Numbered from the stretch's first letter, positions 51,148 to 60,796 are shown. The stretch: DNA of 64,000 nucleotides from [Scytonema hofmanni] UTEX 2349 (GCF_000582685.1 NZ_KK073769.1:1289960-1353959), one strand, 5' to 3'. Numbers and translations: made by a program. The notes: a model not told the origin generated them from the sequence alone.

Positions 51148-51203
51148 TGTTTGATAACTCCTTATTTTTTTTAGTTAACTTCAGTTTGTCGCCAAAAAAT
51201 TCT

Positions 51204-51779
51204 TTATTTGTAGCGACCAAGAAGTGCTTCTAAGCCACCTTGATAACCAGAGCCTACAGCGTTGATACGCCATTGATCTTCTTTGAAGTAAAGTTCAGCC
51301 ATAATCATGCATGTCTCTGTGGAATAGTCTTCTACAAGGTCGTAGCGAACTACTTCTTCATTTGTCTGGGAATTAACAACCCGTACAAATGCATTTTGCA
51401 CTTGACCAAAATTTTGACGCCGCGTCTCGGCTTCATGAATAGTTACAGCAATAAGAATTGTTTGAATATCAGAAGGTACTTTTTTGAGGTTAATTTTCAT
51501 GACTTCATCATCTCCCTCACCAGCACCTGTTAGGTTATCACCAAGATGTTGAACTGATTTGTCGGGATCGGGACTTGTCTGATTGTTGTAGAAGATAAGA
51601 TGAGCATCAGAAATTAGCTTTCCATTTGCATTTAATAGAAAGATAGACGAATCTAAATCAAAGTCGTGACCAGTGTCTGTGGCTTTAAGATCCCATCCCA
51701 AACCAACAAATACTTCAGACAGTCCTGGGGCAACTTTATCAAAGGATATACGCTGTCCTTTTGTCAATGTAATTGTCAT
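51204..51779 (-). CDS. terD: TerD-family protein, first gene of the Ter operon
   Basis: Encodes 191 residues. Motifs: LTKGQRISFDKVAPGL, FVGLGWDLKATDTGHDFDLDSSIFLL, GDNLTGAGEGDDEVMKIN and VQNAFVRVVNSQTNEEVVRY. AAGGAAG precedes the ATG. The operon promoter should lie in 51780-52055, between this start and the IS-like element, whose insertion may have separated upstream regulatory sequence. That 276-base stretch is AT-rich; nothing definite was seen in it. Confidence 0.94.
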   Translation of the reverse strand: MTITLTKGQRISFDKVAPGLSEVFVGLGWDLKATDTGHDFDLDSSIFLLNANGKLISDAHLIFYNNQTSPDPDKSVQHLGDNLTGAGEGDDEVMKINLKKVPSDIQTILIAVTIHEAETRRQNFGQVQNAFVRVVNSQTNEEVVRYDLVEDYSTETCMIMAELYFKEDQWRINAVGSGYQGGLEALLGRYK

Positions 51780-52055
51780 ACCTAAATCTTCCTTTTAAGA
51801 TGAATGATGTATATACAAAAAACCTGTATAAAATTGATAGTAATGCACCCAAAACATTACTAAAAAATTAGCTTTTTAATAGCAGATCATCCTTAATTTA
51901 TTCAGGTCTGCTGATATTAAAAGCTCTTATTTCAACTTTTACAGATTAATCATGCGACTATTATGTGCTTTTTTTTTTACAAACGTACTGCGAGCAAGTA
52001 CTTAATTATTTATATGTAAAATTTATTTTTTTTGAGTGGTATTACCCAAGCTATT

Positions 52056-53766
52056 TAGGGTTTGCTGAAAAAGTATGAAAAAGCAATTCTTTTGGGTTGA
52101 CTAGTTATTCAAGTAAAATCAAAGATAAGCTTTTGTTGTTTATAAATAACAAAATCATAATTTTCAGTTATGCGAAACTGCATAAAAGGTGCAGTTTTCA
52201 AAAATAGACATAAAAAAGCATAAAAAACCCGCGACAGGTGAGTAGAAAGATTCATCACTAAAAAAGTAATAGCAATTGCAGTAAGAGAAGTGTGGGAAAG
52301 TTTCGCCATCACTCGATTGAGGCTAAACCTTCTTTTAGCTTGCCCAAATTTTCCTTCAATACAATTACGAATTCTCTCGGATTCTAAATCTTGCTTCTTT
52401 TTTTCTTTACTAACATTTACTGGTGGTCTTCCCAAAGCCGGTCCACTCATGATAATACCTCTTTCTTTGCACCAAGCTCGATTCTCTCTCGTTCGATAAA
52501 TTTTATCAACATGAACGGATTCTGGATAATAGCCAGTATAATTTTTATATGCTTCTACTTGTGCTTTTAAGTCTCCAGATTCATTAAAATTATTCCAACT
52601 AATATGGTCTAAAAATACATATCCCTCAAAACAACTAGCAGACAATTTTGCCCCAAATTCTACAGGTTTACCTGCTTTACCCCGGACGATTGGACGGATA
52701 TGCGGTTGGGTTAAACTAACAATGCGGTCGTCAATACTCTGTTTTTATTTTCATACAACCATAGTTGTTGACGATAAACTTCTACAACTACAAGCAACAT
52801 TTTATATTGTCTATTACTGAAATTTTCTAAAGTTGCTCCGTATATGATTAGCTGGTCAATATGGGATAAGTTTCTTTTGATATATTGAAGCTGCTTTTTA
52901 ATCGCTTTTCTCCTATCTTTTTGGGATACACGACGCTTTTTAGCGACTTCTAGGTAGTCTTTTCTCCCTATTTCCCGATAAGTCCTTGGTTTTTTCTCTA
53001 ATGTACCTTTTATCTGTTCATAAAGAAGGTCTATTATTCTTTCTGTCTGTTTTCTTGCTTGATTTAATAGCTCTAAATCTGTTGGATAGCTGATGTCTGC
53101 TGGCGCACAAGTCGCATCTAATATTAATTTTCCCCGATTTTTTGGCGTGTTATCTTCTTTTTCTAATTCTTCTGTTTTTTTTCAGTTGATTCAGTTGCTA
53201 AAGTCAAAGATGTTGTCTCTAGCATCCTCTTAACAGTTTCTTCATTCACTTTGTTTACTAAGTCTGCACTAATTCTTTCACGAAAATGGACTAACATAGA
53301 TGCATCAAATGGAGCTTCATTAATATAAGATGATATCCCTATGAAGTACTGTAGATAAGGATTTTCTTTGATTTGTTCTACTGTCTCTCTATCACTTATT
53401 CCTAGTTTTTCTTTGATTATTAATGCCCCTAATGCCATCCGAAACGACTTTGCTGGCGCTCCCATCTCTACAGAGAATCCGGATGAATATTCCTCTTCAA
53501 ATTCTGCCCAGGGTATTAAATTTCCCAGAATAATCCAACGATTATCTGATGACAACTTTCCTTCAAACGGAAGTCCAAAATTTTCTGGTGAGACTGGAGG
53601 TTGCCCCTGTTTTCGATACATATGTACTAATAACCCACTCCTGAGTGCTAGTCACGTAGATGCAAGGATTTTGGGTTATTTTAGCCTCTTATCTTGCACC
53701 TGAATATATTTCTTTGGTCTGATGATCTGAGAATGTAAGCTTTTCTTTCTTTTTCAGCAAACCCTA
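52056..53766. mobile_element. Decayed IS5-like insertion sequence, about 1.7 kb
   Basis: Perfect 18-base terminal inverted repeats (TAGGGTTTGCTGAAAAAG at 52056-52073 and its complement at 53749-53766) bound a single transposase gene. The gene is broken by two frameshifts. A target duplication is not clear. The element sits between the Ter operon promoter region and the clpC 3' end. Confidence 0.88.
52109..53621 (-). pseudogene. DDE transposase, IS5-like, two frameshifts
   Basis: Frame one (53621-53163) has MYRKQGQPPVSPENFGLPFE, FRMALGALIIKEKLG and FIGISSYINEAPFDASMLVH. After a shift in a run of eight A near 53180, a second frame continues KNRGKLILDATCAPADISYP (first catalytic Asp) through RQYKMLLVVVEVYRQQLWLY. 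A further shift near 52735 in an AAAATAAAAA stretch leads to DDRIVSLTQPHIRPIV and the last frame, with VHVDKIYRTRENRAWC and ERIRNCIEGKFGQAKRRFSL (final Glu). The first shift, a -1 type at A8, might be programmed. The second makes the copy inactive. Confidence 0.88.
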
Positions 53767-53853
53767 TTTATTAATCTATTAGTTATTAAATAGCTTTTAT
53801 ATCTTTGATTTATAAAGCAAATCGATAAGACTACAACTGTATGTGTGTAATCT

Positions 53854-53956
53854 ATAGCGGTTCTCATTTGAATCACATACATGTTCAACAAATAAATGTA
53901 GAGACGCGAAATTTCGCGTCTCTACACCGCGTATCGCACGCAACTGAGAATCGCTA
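53854..53956. mobile_element. MITE-like element, about 103 bp (family C)
   Basis: Terminal inverted repeats ATAGCGGTTCTC and GAGAATCGCTAT (one mismatch) match those of the element at 21178-21288. The inside carries TGTAGAGACGCGAAATTTCGCGTCTCTACA, a long palindrome also scattered elsewhere in the window. Confidence 0.75.
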
Positions 53957-53972
53957 TTTGTCAACATAAAAA

Positions 53973-54002
53973 AACGGTAGAGAACTTTCACCCTCTACCG
54001 TT
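53973..54002 (-). terminator. Rho-independent terminator of clpC
   Basis: Stem AACGGTAGAG / CTCTACCGTT with a 10-base loop. On the minus strand it is followed by seven T residues. It lies 25 bases after the clpC stop. Confidence 0.93.
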
Positions 54003-54027
54003 ATTTCATTTTCTAAAATTTAAAATT

Positions 54028-56499
54028 TTACTCAGCTACTGGGGTCAATAATTCCCGTTGCTGTCCACCACCACTAACTCGCACAGTACCGCTTTCATCA
54101 ACATCAACGACGGCTGTATCACCATCTTTGATGCGACCAGAAAGAATTTCCTCGGCGAGGCTATCTTCTAACAAGCGCATAATCGCCCGACGTAAAGGTC
54201 TTGCACCATAGCTGGGGCTGTAACCTTCTGTAATCAAGCGATCCTTGAAGCGATCGGTGACTTCTAGGACGATACCCTTTTCAGTCAAGCGACCAAATAC
54301 TTCTTTGAGCATGATTTCAGCGATTTCTGTCACCTCTAGCTTGCTCAACTGACGGAAGACGATAATTTCATCAAGTCGGTTGAGGAACTCTGGACGGAAG
54401 TACTGCTTGAGTTCTTCGTTCACCAAAGTCTTAATTCTGTTGTATTGCGTCTCGCCGGCGTTATCGGTGAACTCGAAGCCGATGCTGGAAGCACCTTTTT
54501 CAATTACCTTGGAACCGATGTTTGATGTCAAAATCAGCAAGGTGTTCTTGAAATCTACGGTGCGACCTTTGGCATCAGTTAATCGACCGTCTTCGAGAAT
54601 TTGCAGCAGCATGTTGAATACATCTGGGTGCGCTTTCTCGATTTCGTCGAATAACACAACGGTGTAAGGACGACGGCGCACAGCTTCGGTCAACTGACCA
54701 CCTTCGTTGTAGCCGACATAACCAGGAGGCGAACCAATCAGTTTGCTGACGGTGTGGCGCTCCATATATTCGGACATATCTAGGCGAATCATTGCTTCTT
54801 CGGAACCGAAGAAGTAAGACGCCAAGGATTTCGCCAATTCAGTTTTACCAACACCAGTCGGACCTGAGAAGATAAAGCTGGCAATGGGTCGATTAGGATT
54901 TTTCAAACCGACACGAGCGCGGCGAATGGCACGAGAAACTGCTTTCACGGCATCTTCTTGACCGATAAGGCGTTGATGCAGGGTGTCTTCCATATGCATC
55001 AGCTTTTCGGATTCGGATTCGGTGAGTTTGTTCACCGGAACTCCTGTCCAAGATGCGACGATGTGGGCGATGTCCTCTTCGGTGACGACGGGTTCTAAAC
55101 CTTCTGTACCGGATGCGCTGGTTTTGCTTTGAGCGATCGCCCGGATTTCGGCTTTGATTTCCATTTCGCGATCGCGCAGTTCCCCTGCTTTCTCAAAGTC
55201 TTGACCGCGCACTGCGTCATCTTTTTCTTTCAATATCTGACGCAGTTCTTTGTCTAACTCTTTTGCTGCTGGTGGCAATTGGGAGTTAATCAAACGGACG
55301 CGAGAACCTGCTTCATCAACCAAGTCAATAGCTTTATCTGGTAGGAAGCGATCGCTAATATATCTATCAGATAATTTCGCTGCTGCTACTAAAGCTTCAT
55401 CGGAGATTTTCAGCTTGTGGTGCTGTTCGTAACGGTCACGAAGTCCGTACAAAATCTCGATTGTTTCATCAACGCTCGGTTCACCTACCATTACTGGTTG
55501 GAAGCGTCGCTCTAAAGCGGCATCTCGCTCGATGTGTTTGCGGTATTCATCAAGGGTTGTTGCACCAATACATTGCAATTCACCTCTTGCCAAAGCTGGT
55601 TTGAGGATATTTGCCGCATCAATAGCACCTTCTGCTGCACCTGCACCAATAAGCGTGTGAACTTCGTCAATCACGAGAATGACATTGCCTGCCTGACGAA
55701 TTTCGTCCATGATTTTCTTCAGGCGTTCTTCAAATTCACCCCGGTACTTGGTCCCAGCTACCAGCAAACCGATATCGAGAGTGACTACGCGCTTATCTTC
55801 TAAGATGTCGGGGATATCTTTGGTGGAAATGCGTGTCGCCAAACCTTCAGCGATCGCCGTTTTACCTACACCAGGTTCCCCAATCAATACTGGGTTATTT
55901 TTGGTGCGGCGACCCAAGATTTGAATCACCCTCTCAATTTCTTTTGCGCGTCCTACTACTGGATCGAGCTTGCCGTCTACTGCCATTTGGGTCAGATTCG
56001 AGCCAAATTCGTCCAACGTTGGGGTTTTCGTTCGACCCGAAGAACCACCTGGAGAAACTTCGGCTGTTTCTCCCAGCATTCTAATGACTTGGGTTCGCAC
56101 CTTGGAAAGATCCACACCGAGGTTTTCCAGAACTCTGGCTGCTACGCCTTCCCCTTCGCGGATTAAGCCCAACAGCAGATGCTCGGTACCAATGTAGTTA
56201 TGTCCTAATTGGCGCGCTTCTTCCAAGGATAGTTCTAGAACTCGCTTTGCCCGTGGCGTAAACGGAATTTCCACAGCCACAAAGCCTGAGCCTCGACCTA
56301 TGATTTTTTCTACTTCAATCCGAGCGTCTTTGAGATTGACGCCCATTGATTTCAGCACCTTAGCCGCCACCCCGGTACCTTCGCCAATTAGACCCAAGAG
56401 GATCTGCTCGGTACCGACAAAATTATGCCCAAGACGGCGTGCCTCTTCTTGAGCAAGCATGATTACCTTAATGGCTTTTTCTGTGAAGCGTTCAAACAT
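54028..56499 (-). CDS. clpC: ATP-dependent Clp protease ATP-binding subunit ClpC
   Basis: Encodes 823 residues from the ATG of MFERFTEKAIKVIMLAQEEA; a frame open for 30 more codons upstream is not conserved in type. Two N-domain repeats (LGHNFVGTEQILLGL, LGHNYIGTEHLLLGL), AAA1 with GEPGVGKTAIAEGLA, a UVR/M-domain segment (GQDFEKAGELRDREMEIK) and AAA2 with GPTGVGKTELAKSLA are all present. It unfolds substrates for the ClpP/R protease and, in cyanobacteria, is essential and takes part in protein quality control at membranes. Confidence 0.97.
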   Translation of the reverse strand: MFERFTEKAIKVIMLAQEEARRLGHNFVGTEQILLGLIGEGTGVAAKVLKSMGVNLKDARIEVEKIIGRGSGFVAVEIPFTPRAKRVLELSLEEARQLGHNYIGTEHLLLGLIREGEGVAARVLENLGVDLSKVRTQVIRMLGETAEVSPGGSSGRTKTPTLDEFGSNLTQMAVDGKLDPVVGRAKEIERVIQILGRRTKNNPVLIGEPGVGKTAIAEGLATRISTKDIPDILEDKRVVTLDIGLLVAGTKYRGEFEERLKKIMDEIRQAGNVILVIDEVHTLIGAGAAEGAIDAANILKPALARGELQCIGATTLDEYRKHIERDAALERRFQPVMVGEPSVDETIEILYGLRDRYEQHHKLKISDEALVAAAKLSDRYISDRFLPDKAIDLVDEAGSRVRLINSQLPPAAKELDKELRQILKEKDDAVRGQDFEKAGELRDREMEIKAEIRAIAQSKTSASGTEGLEPVVTEEDIAHIVASWTGVPVNKLTESESEKLMHMEDTLHQRLIGQEDAVKAVSRAIRRARVGLKNPNRPIASFIFSGPTGVGKTELAKSLASYFFGSEEAMIRLDMSEYMERHTVSKLIGSPPGYVGYNEGGQLTEAVRRRPYTVVLFDEIEKAHPDVFNMLLQILEDGRLTDAKGRTVDFKNTLLILTSNIGSKVIEKGASSIGFEFTDNAGETQYNRIKTLVNEELKQYFRPEFLNRLDEIIVFRQLSKLEVTEIAEIMLKEVFGRLTEKGIVLEVTDRFKDRLITEGYSPSYGARPLRRAIMRLLEDSLAEEILSGRIKDGDTAVVDVDESGTVRVSGGGQQRELLTPVAE

Positions 56500-56841
56500 A
56501 GTTTCGTTGATCCCATCACCTGCGTCGTGCCGGTATGCTGATTTTAGCATAAGCTCTAAGTTTGGGTGTCTGTATAAACAGATAGACATCCAAGGGCTAA
56601 CACTCCGGTTAATCAGATAATTATTAACTTTTTATAACTTTGACCTGGTGTGTATACCGAGAGGTTTGATTTTAGACCCTCGATTTCACGGCAAAAAACG
56701 GGTTTTGGGTCTTTTTTTTGCCCTTCCCAAACAAAGATTAATATCATAAATTGGTGTTCCTTTCAATACATATCAACACACTATTTAAATATTTAATGGT
56801 TTTTTAGAGTATGTGGCTAATTAGATTAGAAATTCTCATCT
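56500..56841. other. Region between clpC and rimI
   Basis: Both neighbours lie on the minus strand; rimI ends here. AT-rich with no repeat or RNA gene recognised. It presumably holds the clpC promoter and a leader of up to about 150 bases; ACCCTCGATTTCACGGC and GGGTTTTGGGTCTTTTTTTTGCCC segments lie near 56676-56730. The latter ends in a T run and might act as a weak terminator on the plus strand. Confidence 0.45.
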
Positions 56842-57402
56842 TTATTTCAAAATTAACTGCCATGAGGACTGACTTAAGCGATCGCAAACTATGGTATGCC
56901 ATGTGTCTAAAGTTTTGGGAAAATCTGGCTGTTGCATTTCTCCATTCCACAAAATTAGAGCATCTTCACCGTTATCTCTGTAATAACCGCGTCGTCGCCC
57001 TGCTGTTTTGAAACCAAATTTTTGATATAAAGATATTGCTGCCGAGTTAGAAACACGCACTTCCAGAGTGGCTCGCTCTAAACCGCGATCGTAAGCTCGA
57101 ACCAAAAGCGAATATAGTAAAGCTGCCCCCAAACCTTGACGATGGTAGTGAGGATGAACTGCCACAATCGTAATGTGTGCTTCATCTACAATTGACCAAA
57201 AGCAACCCATTCCCAGCATTCTGGAGTTAGAGAAGTTGGAAAATAATCCGACTAATTCAGTGTTAGGACTTTCCAACTCTCGTTGATAAGCTTCTAAATT
57301 CCACAAACCCCCAAAACAGGCTTGATCTAGTTCTAAGGCTCCACTCAGATCATCTGGTGTCAGTGATTGAATTTCTAATGCTAATGAGATCACAATTATC
57401 AA
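56842..57402 (-). CDS. rimI: Ribosomal protein alanine N-acetyltransferase RimI (GNAT)
   Basis: Encodes up to 186 residues. GNAT fold: ELDQACFGGLWNLEAYQREL (substrate helix), ITIVAVHPHYHRQGLGAALL with the acetyl-CoA loop R-Q-G-L-G-A, ATLEVRVSNSAAISLYQKFGF and GRRRGYYRDNGEDALIL. It acetylates the N-terminus of ribosomal protein S18 or similar targets. The frame starts with TTG; a GTG three codons later is equally possible. It is divergent from lysA. Confidence 0.9.
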   Translation of the reverse strand: MIIVISLALEIQSLTPDDLSGALELDQACFGGLWNLEAYQRELESPNTELVGLFSNFSNSRMLGMGCFWSIVDEAHITIVAVHPHYHRQGLGAALLYSLLVRAYDRGLERATLEVRVSNSAAISLYQKFGFKTAGRRRGYYRDNGEDALILWNGEMQQPDFPKTLDTWHTIVCDRLSQSSWQLILK

Positions 57403-57483
57403 TAATGGGACAACGGGTCGCTAAACTGAGAATCGGAGTATCCACTCACGCTCCTAATTAGAACAAGGACAACTCTTATATTT

Positions 57484-58983
57484 ATGGTATCGACTCACCC
57501 GGCAGGTATTCAACATTCTGGTAGTCAGTATTTACCGGAAAAAAGCAGTAAAAATGCCAAATTGTCGCCTAATCAGCAACTTTTACCCTTGAGTGCCAGA
57601 GTTAATGGTAGTGACTGCCTAGAAATTGGTGGCTGTGATGTCACAACTCTAGTTCAGCAGTTTGGTACGCCTTTATATATTTTGGATGAAGAAACGTTCA
57701 TTGGGGCTTGTCAGCAATACCGAGATTCTTTTAAGCAATACTACAAAGGCGAATCTCAGGTATTGTATGCTTCTAAGGCTTGGAGTTGTTTGGCAATTTG
57801 TGCGATCGCATCTCATCAAGGTTTAGGTGTAGATGTAGCATCAGGAGGAGAACTTTACACAGCACTACAAGCGGGTGTCAGTCCTGATAAAATCTACCTG
57901 CATAGCAATAATAAGTCCCGCCAAGAGCTAATTTTTGCCATTGAATCTGGTTGCACCATCGTGGTGGATAACTGGTATGAGTTACATACTTTGGTGGAGA
58001 TAGCTGTTGAAGAGAGACAAGGGGGACTTGGTACAGACGCGATTAATCGCGTCTCTACAACTCCTAAAGACGCGATTAATCGCGTCTCTACAACTCCTAA
58101 CTCTTCATCTCCCATCCGAATAATGCTGCGGTTGACTCCGGGTATTGAGTGTCACACTCATGAGTATATTCAGACAGGACAATTAGATAGTAAATTCGGC
58201 TTTGATCCCAATGCGCTGGATGAATTGTTTACTTTTGTCAGCAAGGAATCTGTTCTGAACTGCGTAGGATTACATGCTCATATTGGTTCTCAGATTTTTG
58301 AACGTCAACCACATCGCGATTTAGCTGCTTTGATGGTGCAGTGGTTGAGTAAAGCCGCTAGTTACGGTTTAAGCGTGACAGAATTAAATGTTGGTGGCGG
58401 TTTGGGCATTAAGTATATAGAATCAGATGATCCACCGAGCATTGAAGAGTGGGTAAAACCGATTTGCGAAGTGATTGAATCTGCTTGTGAAGAAGAAAAT
58501 CTACCTTTACCAAAGTTATTATGTGAACCAGGGCGATCGCTAATTGCCACAGCTTGTGTCACTGCTTATACGTTAGGATCATCCAAAGTGATTCCGGGAA
58601 TCCGTACCTACGTAGCTGTGGATGGCGGAATGTCTGATAATGCACGTCCGATTACTTATCAATCAGTTTACCGGGCAGTAGTCGCCAATCGCATGTCAAC
58701 ACCTTTAACCGAAACAGTGACAATTGCTGGTAAACATTGTGAATCAGGGGATATTCTAATCAAAAATGCCCAACTGCCAAAAACTCAACCCGGAGATATT
58801 CTGGTAGTAATGGCAACTGGTGCGTACAATTACAGTATGGCATCTAACTACAATCGTATACCGCGATCGGCAGCGGTTATAGTCAAGAATGGCGAAGCAA
58901 ATTTAATTTTGCAGCGCGAAACTTATCAAGACTTGATTAGACAGGATTGCCTACCCGAAAGACTAAAGAAAGATTTTGGATAA
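57484..58983 (+). CDS. lysA: Diaminopimelate decarboxylase
   Basis: Encodes 499 residues. The type III PLP barrel is clear: PLYILDEETF, PLP-binding Lys98 in LYASKAWSCL, a His/Gly-rich strand VGLHAHIGSQIF, NVGGGLGIKY (phosphate loop), CEPGRSLIA and the C-terminal HCESGDILIKNAQLP with catalytic Cys. It forms lysine from meso-diaminopimelate. An extra stretch of about 30 residues (about 176-206) with a duplicated DAINRVSTTP sequence comes from an inserted DNA repeat. The reading frame is preserved. Confidence 0.95.
   Translation: MVSTHPAGIQHSGSQYLPEKSSKNAKLSPNQQLLPLSARVNGSDCLEIGGCDVTTLVQQFGTPLYILDEETFIGACQQYRDSFKQYYKGESQVLYASKAWSCLAICAIASHQGLGVDVASGGELYTALQAGVSPDKIYLHSNNKSRQELIFAIESGCTIVVDNWYELHTLVEIAVEERQGGLGTDAINRVSTTPKDAINRVSTTPNSSSPIRIMLRLTPGIECHTHEYIQTGQLDSKFGFDPNALDELFTFVSKESVLNCVGLHAHIGSQIFERQPHRDLAALMVQWLSKAASYGLSVTELNVGGGLGIKYIESDDPPSIEEWVKPICEVIESACEEENLPLPKLLCEPGRSLIATACVTAYTLGSSKVIPGIRTYVAVDGGMSDNARPITYQSVYRAVVANRMSTPLTETVTIAGKHCESGDILIKNAQLPKTQPGDILVVMATGAYNYSMASNYNRIPRSAAVIVKNGEANLILQRETYQDLIRQDCLPERLKKDFG
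58036..58101. repeat. Duplicated palindromic repeat inside lysA
   Basis: Two adjacent 33-base units (58036-58068 and 58069-58101), each starting with the palindrome GACGCGATTAATCGCGTC and continuing TCTACAACTCCTAA, differ only at the final base. The unit length is a multiple of three, and the unit adds 11 residues each time. Confidence 0.92.
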
Positions 58984-59039
58984 AGCCTGAAGACTGAAAG
59001 ATCGGATGAAGAACAAAGAATAGAGATTGAACATTTTAC

Positions 59040-59110
59040 ACTTCATGCTTGATAATTCATACTTCATACTTCATCTTTCATCTTTCATACTTTATACTTC
59101 ATACTTTCAC
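59040..59110. repeat. CTTCATA/CTTTCAT heptamer array upstream of cdaA
   Basis: About nine heptamer-type units (ACTTCAT, CTTTCAT, ACTTTAT) lie between lysA and cdaA. They create a false in-frame N-terminal extension of cdaA (MIIHTSYFIFHLSYFILHTF), which I exclude. Confidence 0.8.
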
Positions 59111-59120
59111 GCCAGATGTC

Positions 59121-60044
59121 ATGGGAGATTGGTGGAAGCAATGGCTGATAAACCTGGGACAGTCTGGGTCTTTGCTGCTTGAGACTCTGGATATAGCCTT
59201 AGTACTGGCGCTGACTTACATGATCCTAGTCATTATTAGTGAGCGCCGGACACTGTGGATGGTGCGAGGATTTATTGTGTTGATGCTGGCATCAGCTCTC
59301 AGTGGCAGATTAGGGCTACCACTGTTAAATTTTGTATTAGAAAAGTTGGTGATTGGTTGTGCTGTGGCGATGGCTGTAGCGCTCCAATCAGAGTTTCGAC
59401 GGTTTTTGGAACAATTGGGACGTGGCGAATTTCGGCAGTTATTTTTACCATCGAATCGGACAATCCCCAAGTCTGATAGTGTGATTGATGAAATTGTCGA
59501 TGCAGTTAAAGAACTGTCCAAAAACCGGATTGGTGCTTTGCTAATTTTGGAAACTAGTGGTCCAATTGACGAGCGCGATTTTTCTGTGCCTGGAGTCAAG
59601 CTGAATGCGGAAGTTTCTAAGGAACTAATACAGACAATTTTTCAGCCAAAAACTCTTCTGCACGATGGGGCGACAATGATTCGTGGCTCGCGTATTATGG
59701 CATCTGGTATAATTTTACCACTTTCGGGACGCACAGCCTCGCGCCAGTTGGGAACACGCCACCGGGCAGCGATGGGAATTACTGAGCGAGTCGAAAATTG
59801 CATTTGTGTTGTTGTATCAGAAGAAACGGGTTCTATTTCTTTAGCGGAAAGGGGAATCCTAAATAGACCGCTGACACTCGCGAAGCTGAAAGAGTCTTTA
59901 GAGGCTCGATTATCCCCAACTGTAGATCGAGAAGCCGTAGCTCCAGGTCTGTTAAGCTTGGTACGTCAGATTCGTAGTAAGGCACTAGCCCTAATTTCAC
60001 GTTTACTTGGATTACCATCGACTGCTTCGCGAGATAAAAAATGA
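59121..60044 (+). CDS. cdaA: Diadenylate cyclase CdaA (c-di-AMP synthase)
   Basis: Encodes 307 residues from MGDWWKQWL, the usual start of the cyanobacterial protein. About three N-terminal membrane helices (about 17-95) precede the DAC domain with catalytic Asp182 in LLHDGATMIRG and the ATP-binding Arg213-His214-Arg215 in GTRHRAAMGI. c-di-AMP controls osmotic and potassium balance and, in cyanobacteria, also night metabolism. Its stop overlaps the uppS start (ATGA), so the two are co-translated. Confidence 0.95.
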   Translation: MGDWWKQWLINLGQSGSLLLETLDIALVLALTYMILVIISERRTLWMVRGFIVLMLASALSGRLGLPLLNFVLEKLVIGCAVAMAVALQSEFRRFLEQLGRGEFRQLFLPSNRTIPKSDSVIDEIVDAVKELSKNRIGALLILETSGPIDERDFSVPGVKLNAEVSKELIQTIFQPKTLLHDGATMIRGSRIMASGIILPLSGRTASRQLGTRHRAAMGITERVENCICVVVSEETGSISLAERGILNRPLTLAKLKESLEARLSPTVDREAVAPGLLSLVRQIRSKALALISRLLGLPSTASRDKK

Positions 60045-60790
60045 CAGTACACCATACACAACTGCAATATTTGCCGACTGACTTAAAGCGAGAATTACTG
60101 CCCAAACATGTTGCGGTGATTATGGATGGCAATGGTCGATGGGCTAAACGTCAAGGGCTACCCAGGTTTATCGGTCACAAACACGGTGTTGATGCACTCA
60201 AGGATTTGCTTCGCTGTTGTAAGGATTGGGGAATTGGTGCGCTGACGGCTTATGCTTTTTCGACTGAGAATTGGAAAAGACCTCAGGAAGAAGTTGATTT
60301 TTTGATGACTTTGTTCCAAAGAGTTTTGCGTCAAGAATTGCGCGAAATGCTGGAAGAGAATGTGCAAATTAGGTTTGTGGGAAATTTGCCCGCTTTACCG
60401 CGTATTCTTCAAGAAGAAATTTCCCGTTCAATGGAAGAAACTAAGGATAATCGCGCTATCCGATTTACTGTTGCCACAAACTACGGTGGACGACAAGAAA
60501 TTTTACAGGCTTGTCAAGCGATCGCCGAGCAAGTAAAGCAAGGTTTACTTCAACCTGATGAAATTGATGAAGCAACTTTTGAGCGTCATCTCTACACGGC
60601 AGGAATTTGTGACCCAGATTTATTAATCCGCACTAGTGGGGAAATGCGAATCTCAAATTTTCTTCTCTGGCAAATGGCTTACGCGGAAATTTATATCACC
60701 GAAACTCTGTGGCCCGATTTTAACCGCACCGAATTTCACCGCGCTTTATCTGCTTATCAGCAACGGGAAAGGCGGTTTGGTAAGGTATGA
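60041..60790 (+). CDS. uppS: Isoprenyl transferase (undecaprenyl diphosphate synthase family)
   Basis: Encodes 249 residues. Motifs: HVAVIMDGNGRWAKRQGL with catalytic Asp29, GHKHGVDALKDLLRCC, LTAYAFSTENWKRP, DPDLLIRTSGEMRISNFLLW and YAEIYITETLWPDF. It makes the long-chain isoprenoid diphosphate carrier for cell-wall synthesis. The link to cdaA by a 4-base overlap is common in cyanobacteria. Confidence 0.96.
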   Translation: MTVHHTQLQYLPTDLKRELLPKHVAVIMDGNGRWAKRQGLPRFIGHKHGVDALKDLLRCCKDWGIGALTAYAFSTENWKRPQEEVDFLMTLFQRVLRQELREMLEENVQIRFVGNLPALPRILQEEISRSMEETKDNRAIRFTVATNYGGRQEILQACQAIAEQVKQGLLQPDEIDEATFERHLYTAGICDPDLLIRTSGEMRISNFLLWQMAYAEIYITETLWPDFNRTEFHRALSAYQQRERRFGKV

Positions 60791-60796
60791 AGAGGA

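Noticed and set aside
56500..56589. 30-residue N-terminal extension of ClpC
   Set aside because: ClpC proteins begin MFERFTEKA; the upstream frame has no conserved character and lies in the leader.
59049..59120. N-terminal extension of CdaA (MIIHTSYFIF...)
   Set aside because: These codons come from the heptamer array; the family's usual start MGDWW lies at 59121.
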